Origin: Brachyhypopomus gauderio
Lineage: Eukaryota > Chordata > Actinopteri > Gymnotiformes > Hypopomidae
Assembly (NCBI RefSeq): GCF_052324685.1
Contig: NC_135223.1
Span: 4,011,931 to 4,075,930 of the forward strand
Length of the DNA stretch: 64,000 nucleotides
Reading direction: 5' to 3'
The notes under the pieces were generated by a model that did not search any database, was not told where the DNA came from, and worked only from the letters and a program-made list of their open reading frames with translations. Shown one piece after another: positions 1 through 11,269 of this stretch. The translations under genes and the position numbers were made by a program. Numbering within the stretch: position 1 is the stretch's first letter; each line of letters begins with the position of its first letter.

Positions 1-784
1 GGTATGAGTGAATGAATTCTTCTACAAACAATTTGTAACCTCTATTCAACTTGGAACCCTTTGTTGTTGAATGTTCTCCAATGATCCTGGAAACGTCTTC
101 AAAATTCAGTCTCGGCAGCGATGACAGGGATGAAGTAAATACACGCTCCATGCTGAGGTGAATTGACAAGAACTATCTTCTGCGAGTACAGAAACTTCTT
201 TTACATGGCGGTGACGTATTTCCGCTTTGTTGTGAAAAGGGCCTATCACGACTCTCTGGCGTTTGGGGTCACGCTACTATAAAAGTCTCCGCGGTGGAAC
301 TACCGAGTCCTACTGCATTACACTTCGACGAGCGATAATGAAGCCAACAAAATAGTTGATAAAAGGGGAAAGATCAATGGTGTCAAACGTATTCACATTC
401 ATTACTTGGGTAGAAGTATCGATACTACAGTTTAAAAATACTTCTGTAGAATTTGAAGTATCAACTCAATCTTTTGACTCAAGTAAAAGTGTAAAAGTAA
501 TGGTTTCAAAAGAGTATAAAAGTAAGTCATGTAAGGGGTAAAATGCCATTAAGGGTAAAAATGTAGGCCGCATCACAAGGCCTATAGGGCACTACCCCAC
601 CATCCCGTCCGTATCCAGTTAATCAGGAATGAGATTGGGTCCGGATAGGACTGCGTTCTGGTCCGCCTGTTGGTGACCTCTGGTCTATGCCATCATCATA
701 CTAAACTACTCATATCTGCTGTGTCATTTTTGGAGTGTGACTGGACATGTGCGATGGATCACACACAAAGCAGTAGTGTGTGGG
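1..784. other. Intergenic, no gene seen
   Basis: AT-rich sequence with no supported gene. The short open frames at 356-541 and 670-876 have no recognisable domain, and the second runs into the MITE that begins at 785. Confidence 0.6.
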
Positions 785-940
785 CAGGGCCGGAGTGGAC
801 CCCTTTAACAGCACCGGGAGTTTCATGCCCAAATCCGGCCCAAAACTATTTTTCCCTCCCAATCGGCCCAAACTAAAGATTGACGTGAGCCGGCCCATCG
901 GGAATCCTCCCAAATCTCCCGATTAGCCACTCCGGCTCTG
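785..940 (+). mobile_element. hAT-type MITE (copy A)
   Basis: A 156-bp element with terminal inverted repeats: it begins CAGGGCCGGAGTGG and ends CCACTCCGGCTCTG. The flanking 8-mers TGTGTGGG (777-784) and GGTGTGGT (941-948) match at 6 of 8 positions, which fits a decayed 8-bp hAT target duplication. A second copy lies inverted at 42483-42627. It has no coding capacity. Confidence 0.75.
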
Positions 941-1672
941 GGTGTGGTGTGTGTTTATACTTCTGATCCCACCACAACCAAATTCACTTTATCTGGATTT
1001 TTTTTTATAATGACAAGCCAGATTGAGGACAAGCCTAAATGAAATAGGAATAATGAGGCTATTTCTAAACTGTACAGATAATTGCACGAAAATGTTAAGG
1101 AGTAGAAATAAAAAAGTCGGATGAAATAATTACTCCAGAAAAGTTTAGATACCCAAAATTTCTACTTAAGTAAGGTAACAAATAATTTGTACGTTGATAC
1201 TTGAAACCTCTGGGAAAGATTAATTCTGTGGTGTGGAAGTGGTTCAGCTATGGAAGATATTAATATTGACAAAGCCGACGAGTTTGTTTATTTAACAGTG
1301 ATGTCGTGCTTCATAGGCTATATGAAAGCTGAATACAAATAAAAGGTTGACAATGATTTATTGGTACTATTTTTATTTCTAAAGTAAATATAGTTTCATA
1401 GGAAGATATTTCATATACTTGACATTAATTTTTCTGACATTATTTATGTACATACTAATCTATCAAACATGATATAACGTTTGCCCATATTGTCCATCCC
1501 TACTTTCAGAACATACTTTCTAAGAAAGTAAATACATATTTCACAATGTCTTTCACATAGGCTTGTGTTGCATATAATAAAGTTGATGTACATAACACAA
1601 ATTGATGTCTCTTGTATTTAAACAGCTATTTTTTGCAGTATTCACTTCAAACAGTCTTTCATGTAGTTCTCA
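941..1672. other. AT-rich spacer, probable UGT 3' UTR
   Basis: This lies downstream of the UGT stop codon, so part is probably its 3' UTR. Candidate minus-strand AATAAA signals are at 1373-1378 and 1357-1362. Nothing else was recognised. Confidence 0.4.
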
Positions 1673-3280
1673 TCATTCCAATTTAGATTTTTGTTTCCTG
1701 CATAACCAGAGGCACAGTGAACGGATTATTAATACTACAGCAGCCATTAGTGTTAATATTAGAGCCAAGAGAAAGCCTATGACATCCAGAGAGTGGTAAG
1801 AGTACCAGGGCATCTTATAGGACTCTGTGCGCAAGTGAGCAGCCCCTTTATGGCGTATTACAAACTCTATCCAGTAGAGGGCACTGTTGAGAGGATGCAT
1901 GGGTTTGTCACGGTGCAGTCTAGACAGTCGTTGCATATTGTCTCTGTATGATGGCGTGTGCAGCACATCTTGGAGTGCTTTGAGGAAGTGCTGGCTGTTC
2001 AATTTAGGGACGTCAAGAACTACAGCAGCTCCCCGTACCTGAAGACGCAGTAAGTTCTCAAACTGGTCGAACAGTAATGGAAGACCTACCACTGGAACTC
2101 CATGATAGATAGACTCATAAACTCCATTAGTCCCACCATGGGAGACAAATACCCGGGTCTTTGGGTGACCCAACAAGTCATTCTGGGGAAGCCATTTAAC
2201 CAGCAGGGTGTTGTTGCCAAGATTATTGGGTCGCTCACCCAGATGCCTCCAGATCACCCTCTGGGGCAGTTGAGCAAATGCAGCAGCAATCTCGGATGTG
2301 ATATCTACAGGAAGGCCCTTAATCACTGAACCTAATGACAAGATGATGACCCCGTGCTTCCCGGAACCGTCCACGAACTCCTGCAGCTCTGCTGATAAAG
2401 GCTTTGCAGGTTTGCACTGGAACCCCCCAATGTAGATGATGTTTGGCATGGTGGGCCGAGGGAATTCAAAGACAAAGTCCACCCTCATCAGCCAGATGTC
2501 CACACCCTGCAGGAGGTGGTAAAAACTGGTATCATGTTCAAAGTAACGTGTCATCAACGCATCATAGTGAGGACTCACAATGAAGCGGTCCACGCACGTG
2601 CTCAGAACATAGTGGAACGCGTTCTTCAGTCTTTCGCTAAACGTCATCCGGTCTGAGACGAGACAGCCTGAAGTTGGGACATAGGAAACAGGAGAAGGAG
2701 CGACCAGGAAGTGCCCCTCGCTGCTTGTGATCCACCGTACATTGAACACAATTGGTAAACTCAGTCTGTGGGCCACCAGCACCCCCGCAGGAATCCCAGG
2801 GTCGATCAGAACCACATCGTAATGTGCAGATTCGATCTGCTCCATCAGGGTCTTGTTTTCAAACATCTCCACCACCAGCTGACTTGCCTGTCGGTGAATT
2901 TCTGACAGCGTGGTTAACATCTGCCATAAGAATTCGACGTAGGCCAGAGGCGAGCCTCCTCCTCGTTGAATCTCCAGCATCTTGCTGAGGAAGGAGACAT
3001 AAAAGTCCTGGTGCTCGATGCTTATGCGCTCAGGAAGGGTCACGGTGATGGATGTGTAGTGCAGTGACTCCTTCTTAATGTACCAGCTGGTGGCGGTTCT
3101 CACTACAGTGACCTCATGGCCTCCTGCATGGAGCTCCTCAATCAGGAGGTTCATATTGACCCAATGGCTGCCATCCATAGGGAAGACAAGGATTTTACCT
3201 GCCCGAGCAGCAGGAAAACTCGAAGCAAATATGAACACTGAGCTAAGGAAGACGCAGCACACACCTCCGAGGCCAAACAT
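1673..3280 (-). CDS. ugt5-like: UDP-glucuronosyltransferase, UGT5-like, complete
   Basis: A 535-residue protein in one coding exon, full length for a vertebrate UGT. It transfers glucuronic acid from UDP-glucuronate to lipophilic substrates in the ER lumen. Residues 1-27 look like a signal peptide. The motif FPMDGSHWVNM carries the probable catalytic His39, and DVVLIDPG holds the partner Asp. The C-terminal half has the UGT donor-binding signature (WLPQNDLLGHP, then FVSHGGTNGVYES and GVPVVGLPLLFDQ). A membrane segment follows near residues 495-520, and the tail ends KSKLE, a KxKxx-type ER retrieval signal. Fish UGT5 genes are known to be coded by a single exon, unlike the multi-exon UGT1 and UGT2 families, which supports the UGT5 assignment. 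Fourteen bases upstream of the ATG is a good splice acceptor (tttgtcttttag, minus strand), so an untranslated first exon is likely. The frame shows no break. The exact paralogue cannot be named. Confidence 0.95.
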   Translation of the reverse strand: MFGLGGVCCVFLSSVFIFASSFPAARAGKILVFPMDGSHWVNMNLLIEELHAGGHEVTVVRTATSWYIKKESLHYTSITVTLPERISIEHQDFYVSFLSKMLEIQRGGGSPLAYVEFLWQMLTTLSEIHRQASQLVVEMFENKTLMEQIESAHYDVVLIDPGIPAGVLVAHRLSLPIVFNVRWITSSEGHFLVAPSPVSYVPTSGCLVSDRMTFSERLKNAFHYVLSTCVDRFIVSPHYDALMTRYFEHDTSFYHLLQGVDIWLMRVDFVFEFPRPTMPNIIYIGGFQCKPAKPLSAELQEFVDGSGKHGVIILSLGSVIKGLPVDITSEIAAAFAQLPQRVIWRHLGERPNNLGNNTLLVKWLPQNDLLGHPKTRVFVSHGGTNGVYESIYHGVPVVGLPLLFDQFENLLRLQVRGAAVVLDVPKLNSQHFLKALQDVLHTPSYRDNMQRLSRLHRDKPMHPLNSALYWIEFVIRHKGAAHLRTESYKMPWYSYHSLDVIGFLLALILTLMAAVVLIIRSLCLWLCRKQKSKLE

Positions 3281-3301
3281 GGTTCCTCTTTATACTAAAA
3301 G

Positions 3302-4686
3302 ACAAACGCATGGAAAAAAATAGTGTTGATGAATGTAAAACAATAGACAGAACAGGAATGGACAGTTCTTGTGTAATGCCAGTTCCTATTTATGTATCTA
3401 AATTATCATGTTATTTTGTGTATTTAATAATAAAATTAAAGTACAATTTTTCCTTTGTTAAACTTACACACTTACACACTTACACATATTATCTAATCAT
3501 TTAGGTACATTTGCTAGCAGTTAGTTTACCTCTAAACCTGTAACCTTGGATTAAATTTGTTGGTTATATATACAGTTAAAACTCCTAAGACAGGAGTCAG
3601 TAATGTTGTAATGTTGTAAAAGTAATGACTTATGCTGCCTAATGACCTGAACTTTGCCCACAAACTGCATTTTTAACAACAGCTAGCCAGAAAGAGGTTT
3701 GTTTGGAGAGGTTTCATGTTTAACCTGTGCTCAGACAACTGACCCTATTCAGCCAACGTGCTCTCTGCCAAGAACACGATTGTTTCTGCAGCCACAAGGC
3801 ACAACACATCAGCAGCTCTGAGATCAGATCCCTAGTTAAGTACTATGAGATGGTTGAAAATTACACCAACACCCTGAAGTATGAATTTTACACAATAGGC
3901 ACACATGATAATGTACTGAAGCAGTCTATTGATGTTTACAGGATATGAACACACATTCCTCTTTCGCAATCATATCTATTAGCTGTACTACGTGACTGAT
4001 ACAGAAGCAGATTGTATTGTGGAAAAGTTTCGTTTTTTGCAGAACAAAGGAAGAGAATGTTGTGTCAGCTTACCCTGTCTCAGTCCCGCTGTGTTGCATG
4101 CGGGACTCTGGCCCCGCCTCTTTATCTGTTTTCTCTACTGGCAGTTTCTCTCCAGCAGCCAGAACACGACGCTGAAGTTGGTTACTTATTCGCAGCTCCT
4201 AATTCGGCGGCTTAAGTTGGTAGATAGATTAAACAAACGAGCATAGGAGGTTATTGTTTCCCATACTGATTTTGTGAATGTAGAAAAAATATTAAAATAT
4301 AAATGAAAGCATTCCTTTTGTAAAATGGTTTAAGGAAACTATTAAAATGATAGAATTTTGTAGTCTACATAAATGTATTTTTTCAGAGGAATCAGTGCAA
4401 ACCATTGTGATAAGTTTTTGATAATCATGTGACAGAATTAGGCTGTGATATGCATACAATCATAACTTACTCAAATACACAAAAGATGGCCTAACTGGCA
4501 GTCACTGCATAAGATTCTTTGCATAACTGAAGCTGTTGCTTTAACTTCTCCATGGCCTGGTCTACTCAGTTCTTCAACACCATCCTAAAGATATCATTGA
4601 TTGTCTTCATGAAGTCGATGAAAACAAATGAAATGTACTTTGTTCCTGACGTAGTATGTTATTGCAGCAGGATTTTTGCAGGTCTC
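3302..4686. other. Upstream flank of UGT
   Basis: It probably contains the UGT first untranslated exon and promoter, but neither could be placed. Short open frames at 3727-3948 and 3992-4246 show no known domain. Confidence 0.4.
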
Positions 4687-5238
4687 TCAATGAAGTTGGG
4701 CATCAGTATTAATGTGTATTACAAAAAGAGAAACACTTACATATTGCAAACTGCTGTGTTTGGTGATTGCAGGAGGTTTTGTAGCATTTTGTATTCTCTG
4801 TAAATACAGACATTCCTGGTATTGGTCAGGATTATAGTGATTTTGAATTTTTTTCTCACTGCAAATTTTCTGAAGAACAAAAACTGATGAAATATCTGTT
4901 ATGTAATATCTGTTTCCATGGGATATTCTGTCTTCATCAGCAAGTGCAATTTTCTTTGTGTGCACATGCATTGGTGTACATTCTCCAAGGTTTGATTTTA
5001 ATAGTTCTCTGACCTGAGTTTTGCAGTGCCGATGATGGGATTTCCCAAGAGAATGGTGAATATTTCCTATCACCATAACCCTTATGGCAATTTTGCTTTG
5101 GTTCTTTGGAGGCCTTTTTTTAAGCTCAAGTTTGTAAGAAGTGCAGTTTTGGAATTTACACAGAGCTCTTCCTTGCCAATATGGGCAGTTTTTTATTCCA
5201 TGAAAGGGATTTTCGAACTCTATTGTACTTAAAGGTCA
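4687..5238 (-). pseudogene. Cys-rich reading frame, possibly transposon-derived
   Basis: The minus strand is open from about 5238 to 4687, longer than its first ATG (5076) suggests. The upper part reads CPYWQGRALCKFQNC, a Cys/aromatic pattern that looks metal-binding. The rest is basic and has no domain that I recognise. It lies on the same strand as, and about 300 bp downstream of, the PHD-finger frame at 5522-5881, with an acidic Asp/Glu-rich frame between them, so the pieces may be remnants of one gene. I have a vague memory of similar Cys patterns in uncharacterised, possibly transposon-derived animal proteins, but cannot name a family. Confidence 0.4.
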
Positions 5239-5521
5239 AAACACAAAATTTATTCACCTTTGAAATTTTATTTGCTATGATGTCTGTTAATGCACCCTTC
5301 AGAGCATCATACTGATTGTCTGCTTCTCCCATTCTGTTTGAGACAAGGCAATCCTAAAGTGTGACCAACAGGTTGGTGTGACACTTGACGTCTCATTTAT
5401 ACTTTCTTCGTCACCATCATTTTCATCACCAGCTTCACGGACATCACTGTTGTCATCATCACTATCATCGTTATCATCGTTCTCATCACCATCATCGTCA
5501 TCATTGACATCACCATAATTT

Positions 5522-5881
5522 TCAGCAAGTTTTCTGAAATAATCGCTTCCGTTTCTTGTATGTGGAGTTTGGTTTTTCTTCTTTTCTTTCCCTGAGCATT
5601 TTGGACAATGCCATGGGGGAAATCACACTGATGTCCTCTATGCTTTTATAGCCTACACATATTGGGTGAAACCAATCTTTGCAAACATCACTCTGAGCAT
5701 ATGGTTCATTAGGGTCATTTACCTTTTTACAGACACAGAAAACTGGCTCTGAGTTATTAGAAGAAATAGCTTGTTCCGCGTCATTGAGAGAACTTTCCAC
5801 ATGATCATCTTTTGTCATCTGAACAGACTGCTCTGGATTTTGACTTGACACCTGTCCTCGTGTCATATTTGATAAAGCCAT
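5522..5881 (-). CDS. PHD-finger-like protein, partial or decayed
   Basis: A 119-residue frame from ATG at 5881. Residues about 48-80 read FCVCKKVNDPNEPYAQSDVC, then KDWFHPICVGY, which follows the order of a PHD zinc finger (CxC, then C, then WFH-x2-C). PHD fingers bind histone H3 tails. The pattern is incomplete: the usual CxxC of the second pair is reduced to one Cys (SDVCKDW). The N-terminus is Gln/Ser-rich and the C-terminus is basic. Directly downstream, about 5390-5520, the same strand codes a run of Asp/Asn in another frame, so the gene has probably been broken by frameshifts. No promoter or intron was identified. It could be a domesticated or dead transposon gene; the function is unknown. 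Confidence 0.45.
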   Translation of the reverse strand: MALSNMTRGQVSSQNPEQSVQMTKDDHVESSLNDAEQAISSNNSEPVFCVCKKVNDPNEPYAQSDVCKDWFHPICVGYKSIEDISVISPMALSKMLRERKEEKPNSTYKKRKRLFQKTC

Positions 5882-6608
5882 TTTCTGACTTGCAACCTGT
5901 TGTTTAAAATTTTAGCTGCTATTGTGGGAGCGACCTGTTCCTTATGATACATTTGTTATTGCTCTGGCCGACCATCAAGGCCTTCAATAAGCCTCTGAAA
6001 CTGGCCCTTTAACCACCATCCTGCAGAGGATCCAACGCATCTGGCTTTAATATTCAGATGCTGGATTAACTGTGATAGATTGGGTTTCAATTCAACAAGA
6101 TCAGCAGTATGTCACCGAGACTGCTTTTGAGAACCCCAATACAGATTTAAAGACGCGAACATCTGTAGAAGGGCAAATATTTTATGTTTTTTTCTGGTCA
6201 AATGTGCCTCCATAATTCAGTTGGTGGGGAAGAACGAGAGGAAGTGCCAGTTTTCTGTGTCATATATGCATCCAGTTTAAAAAGTCCATGCTCGGTCGCT
6301 CCCTCCCAAGTAAAATGGTAATTGTGGGATTTGGAGTCTGTTCTGGCTACGGCGCTGAAGTTGGTTACCGCCTCAGATCTGCTTATTTTAAACTTCAAAA
6401 TGCTCAGTAAGCACCCACGATGTTACGCTAAAAGCTGTGGCGTAATTACCCGTCGGGTTTCCCGTCGAGAGAAATCACGAGACAAGATTTGCTTACCCAG
6501 TTCGGAAACGGAAAACGAAAACGGGTCGAAAGCTGCGCTACATAAAGAGTCCGGACCGTTCGGCCGCAGTTCTGCGGAGATCTGCCCCGTTGTCCTCGCG
6601 GTCTAAAA
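5882..6608. other. Upstream flank of the nuclease gene
   Basis: The open frames at 6198-6398 and 6322-6606 have no recognised domain. The 300 bp before 6609 are comparatively CpG-rich and probably hold the promoter of the nuclease gene. No clear TATA box was found. Confidence 0.35.
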
Positions 6609-9156
6609 ATGCGCCATTTTACGCTCGTTTTCTCGCTCCTAATCAAACTATTACATCTTTGTGGCGGTGATGTTAGCGACTTCTCGCCGTGTTTAAACTA
6701 CTTCTACCGGGCCTGGCCACCTGCAGGCATCTCGGGAACTGCCATCTGTCAGCGCTACGAGAACCGGTACCACTTCGCCACTCTGTACAGCCGGGAGCGC
6801 CGGTCCCCGTGGTTATCAGCCTATATCTACTCTCCTCCACACGGGAAGAGACCCAAGAGCGTCTGGAAATACGAACCACAGGTGAGCGCAATCGCCAACT
6901 GGTCAGCCGCTTCTTTGCGCAATAACCAATTAATAAATTAACTAGTAAATGGTTTAACGTGTTGGTAAAAGTGGACCGCGTGAAACTGCTTTATAGTCCA
7001 CAAGTGCCTTTTCCTCCTCAATAATAGTAGTCTTTACTATTTTTTTTCTCAACAATAGTAGTCTTTACTATTTTTTTTCTTTACTACTTAATTCGAAAAA
7101 ATAATAATACTAAAACTCTGAAAACATCTGTTTTGAGCCATGTGAATTTAAAAGACCTCAAACCGATGTGATGAGCAGGACAGTATGATGGCTTCCGTAT
7201 TAGAGCCAAAATGTGAGTGACCTGTCACGAAATGTCATGAATGTTTCACTATTGTTGTATAGTTAAACTGCTTCATTAGCGAAGCACAGCAGTTTAACTT
7301 CATGTTCATGTACATTTAATTAGGTCACTAAACTAACTGCGCAATGTTAAGCTTGTAATGAACTTATTTTGACAGTTACGTTTTCTCTTGGTTGTTGCGT
7401 TTACGTTCTCTCCAACTGTCATAAAACTGTTATTTCCGGGACACTTTTTCTCCTACTAAATGTGTCGTCAGAGATGGGACGTCTATATTAAATCAGTCGT
7501 GCAGCTCTTTGGTAAGAAGTAAAGGAGCTGAGAGTCGTTTTCATCGAGCTTTATCTTTAGTTTCCTCAAAGTCGTAACGAGTAGACTCTCTCCCTGCTGT
7601 AAACATACCATTCGAAGTGTGCTTTCATCTTGCACTTATCCTTTCATGACTGTATGGTGCTAGCGATTATTTCACAGATAGACCCAAACCCGCTCCCTGT
7701 AAAACAAAAGAACGACGAGCTATTGGTTATTTCCATCACCAGCACCATGTTGCGAATCTTTTCATATATAGAACTGATGATTGTAAGTGATAGTGATATT
7801 AACTGACATTGTTATGGGTTATCTTTGACTGGACAAACGACCTAACCGCGTTCATTCACTGTGTTCCTACAGTTCGGCGAATGTTTTTTGAAGATCCTGC
7901 TTTGGGTTTGGTTCCTTTGGGCACAAGTATAATTGTGATTAGGCCTAATTCTGTGAATGCCAAGAGACACAAAAGCACAACGATCACTCGTCCAGAATGC
8001 TCATCATCTTCACAGCAGACATAACTGTGATGGCAGCAGTTCTGTGGTGACTATTTACCAGCAGAATGTTTTTGTAGCTCTTTGGCGTGTTCTGGTGTTA
8101 CTGCAGGACATCCTTGTTTAGGAGGTGCAGGCAGGTCACTACCGTATGACACAAGTTCTCACACAGCTGCGTCCCGACACAGATTGCGTGATGGTCACGG
8201 GTTTCGATGAGCTTGAACTTGCTTGAACAAATAACAAAACTGAGAATAAGCAGATCTGAAACAGAGAAGTGGAAACTTGCTGTGGTTTGCCACAGAGATA
8301 AATGATGCTACATGTTGATCTGAATGGTTCCCATCAGTCTGATGTAACAGACTTTATTGAAGTGACTTATGACTCTACAAGAACTTGCAAACCAGAGACC
8401 ACTGGGCGTGTGTCTCTCTCTCTCTCGCTCTCTCTCGTTTACTTCTTCATAAGATTACAAGCTCATGTAAAGATTGCATGCAATAATCTCTTGAATAATC
8501 CTGAAAGGTAATCCTCACCTCTTTCACCCATCCAGTTGGCCAATTCTCATTCGGACGGCAACATGGTCCCGTTCCCACCGCCGGAGAAAGTGGACCAGAA
8601 TGTGGTGGAGAGCCAAGCGGTCGAGCTGGACTACATTAACTCCAGCTACACGCGCGGGCACCTGAGCCCGAGCCTGCACCACGCCGACATATTGGACCGG
8701 AATGCGACCTTCACCCTCACCAACATCGTTCCACAGCGGGCCAGATCCAACAGTGGCCCCTGGGCCGGGCTGGAGGCCAGCGTCAGCAAGAGCCTGGCGG
8801 CGTACTGCCTGGGCGAGGCCCACGTGGTGACGGGCGTGATCCCGTACGAGAGCGAGCGGTGGCTGAAAGGCGAGAACAGGGTAGCCATCCCAGAGTACCT
8901 GTGGTCGGCGTACTGCTGCAGGAACCACACACAGAACCTCCCCAAGATCTTGGCTGACCGGTACCCCACGTTCGCCGCCATCGGGAGGAACGACCCAGAA
9001 AGCTCGGAGGAGATCGTGCCGGTGGACCGGCAGAAGAAGAAGGCGGAGCTTGGCTACGACGTGCGCACCATGGCCCTGCCCACCCTGGAAATGTATCTGA
9101 CTCAGAGGTACGGAGGGCCGGTCAGTGTCTTCCACAAACAGTGCGCTGGGACGTGA
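6609..9156 (+). CDS. endod1-like: ENDOD1-like DNA/RNA non-specific endonuclease
   Basis: Two coding exons. Exon 1 is 6609-6881 (91 codons), ending CAG before the donor gtgagc. Exon 2 is 8536-9156, after the acceptor catccag. Both junctions are phase 0, giving a protein of about 297 residues, usual for fish ENDOD1-like proteins. Residues 1-19 are a signal peptide, so the product is probably secreted. The nuclease core is spread over both exons: RYENRYHFATLYS and SAYIYSPP in exon 1, then SSYTRGHLSPS with the predicted catalytic His133, and TFTLTNIVPQ with the metal-binding Asn154. SNSGPWAGLE and YLWSAYCC follow. The family motif is usually (D/S)RGH; here the first position is Thr. The start was chosen as the first ATG, which gives a good signal peptide. 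A possible polyadenylation signal, ATTAAA, is at 9197-9202. The family hydrolyses DNA and RNA with a divalent metal; activity of this copy is inferred. Confidence 0.88.
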
Positions 9157-9196
9157 TACAAACATGGTGCAACTTTACCGAAAATGAGCAATAATG

Positions 9197-9202
9197 ATTA
9201 AA
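9197..9202 (+). promoter_or_regulatory. Polyadenylation signal ATTAAA
   Basis: It lies 41 bp after the nuclease stop codon, a plausible site for a short 3' UTR. It is a variant signal, so certainty is moderate. Confidence 0.45.
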
Positions 9203-10950
9203 GCAGCTCTATGTTCAAAGTTCAACCTGAAATCATTTGGACTTTTAGAAAATTAGCCACATTTTTTCCTCCAGCATGGGAATTTCATTATCGAGAATGA
9301 ATCAGTCACTTGATTTTGACTTAAATGGAAATCAAGACAGGGGGCTAAATGTCGATATTGGTGAAATATCGCCAATATCTTAGATATCGCAAAATATCTT
9401 AACCCTAAACCCTGATCTGTCACCATATAACACCACAGTTTCATTACAAATCCCATCAGATGTTGGTAGACTGTTAGGATGGTAGATAGAAGGATTTTGA
9501 GCGTTGAATTAACTGGTGAATGCAAAATTACGTGTGTCTGAGGGCCAGTCCAAAGCCTTCTCAAAATATTAACGTTAGCAATTCACTTGTCAGGGACGTG
9601 TAGTTTTAGAAATGTTTTAGCGAAATAATGGTAGTTCAGTGGCATCAACAGTAGGTGGCAGCATTGCTAAGATAATTAAGTCCATGCTGGCAGTATCGCC
9701 AGTGTGTTTGGAAATATAGCAGGTAAAAGAGCTGGGAAAACCGTTATATTTTTAAGCAGAAACAGTAGCACTCTTTGCAGAGTAATACGTTTACATATTT
9801 TCGTTCAGGATGAGTGTTTTCGTTTTCAATTGTGCAATATCCTCAAACTATATTATGAACATTCCTATACCTCATAAGTTTGATTCTCTCCGTTTTGTTT
9901 ATGGTGTTGCTTACCTGACTTATGACGTATATTTTAATAAATTACTATATTTCACTTCAATCTGTGAATTAATTCATTATCCTTCTTTGGGAATATTTGT
10001 TTGTTTGTTTGGCCATGAGTAACAGCACCTTAATGAGAGTCTGCAACCCAGAAGGAGCTTCCTCTAAATGCCATCACAATAAAAAGCACTTTTATTTTGA
10101 AGTACGTTCAAAATGAAATGTGACATGGTTTGATGTGTATTTTGCATGTAGCAATCATAGCAGAGAGCACCTACTCCAAATACATGACCCAAGATCAAGT
10201 CTACTGACCACACGGGTACGTTTCTCTCTTGGCATGAACATTGTTTGGATCTTCAGGCGTTTCCTGAGGTTGCTGATCTACTCGACAGGTGGGAGAGCGG
10301 AGTTTGTTTTGGTTACAACTACACACTTGGCTTCGTATTTTGAAGCCTGTTATCTTTGGTAAAAGCAACGTAGGTCTGTTTCTTTTTCCCAATGGCAGTA
10401 ATATTGTAATTTGTTGCAAGGACCCCGTCTACACAGGCCGAATGTGTCTATTATGCACTAGTGCTTAGGCCTTCATTCTGAGTTCTGAGTCTGCAATTAA
10501 TGTATGTGATTAGTGTTGCAATAAATTACGTGTTAATGAGGTTTTCATTGTTTTCTCACTGCTGTCACACACAATTCAAGATATCAGCTAATTATCAATG
10601 AAATCAATTAGCAATGACATTTCATATGAAAACAGATTTTGTACACTGCAGGAAGACCCAGAAGTTGGAGAGGTTGTCAACATCTGAGTTCAGATTCCAA
10701 ATCATTGTTGTTTTTTAATATTAGTGAATTTTGTGAAAAATAAACAGACCCACAATAATATGGCACTGTTTGCTCAAATGACCTCAGGCCACTATTGGTC
10801 ACTATTGCTAAATTTCCTTTGGGATCAATAAAGTATATACCTACCTATAGAATAAATCTTTCTATCATCGTGTCTTAAAATACCAAGCTAACCTCAGCAG
10901 GGCTGGACTCAATGACTTGACCCTTAGTATGTAGTATTTACTTAAGCTTC
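9203..10950. other. Intergenic, no gene seen
   Basis: AT-rich, with a small patch of ATATC-type inverted sequence near 9350-9405. The open frames at 9253-9564 (minus) and 9810-10022 (plus) show no recognisable domain. Confidence 0.5.
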
Positions 10951-10951
10951 A

Positions 10952-10954
<3 letters not shown>

Positions 10955-11003
<49 letters not shown>

Positions 11004-11126
11004 GATCACCAGGGAGGTGTGGTATACACACACTAGTGATTGCCAGGGAGTTGTGGTACACACACATACACACAGTAGTGATTGCCAGGGAGCTGTGGTA
11101 CACACACACACATACACACACACTTT
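10955..11126. repeat. (CA)n followed by a three-copy minisatellite
   Basis: A CA run fills 10955-11000. Three imperfect units follow, each with the core GTGATTGCCAGGGAG (or GTGATCACCAGGGAG) and then TGTGGTACACACAC. The Cys/Val-rich minus-strand frame here is a repeat artefact. Confidence 0.85.
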
Positions 11127-11269
11127 GCCCCATCTCAATCTCCTCATTATTAGTTAATTCCCAGCACCTGTCACCATCTTCTTCTCCTTTGTTTCTTTGC
11201 TCTGTTTAAGCCCACAGGTCAAAGCCCTCAGTGCGGCGCCTCGGCTTGTGTCTTTCAACCCGGAGACTT

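Noticed and set aside
3286-3295. TATAAA just upstream of the UGT start codon
   Set aside because: It is only 9 bases from the ATG, too close for a core promoter, and follows a good splice acceptor.
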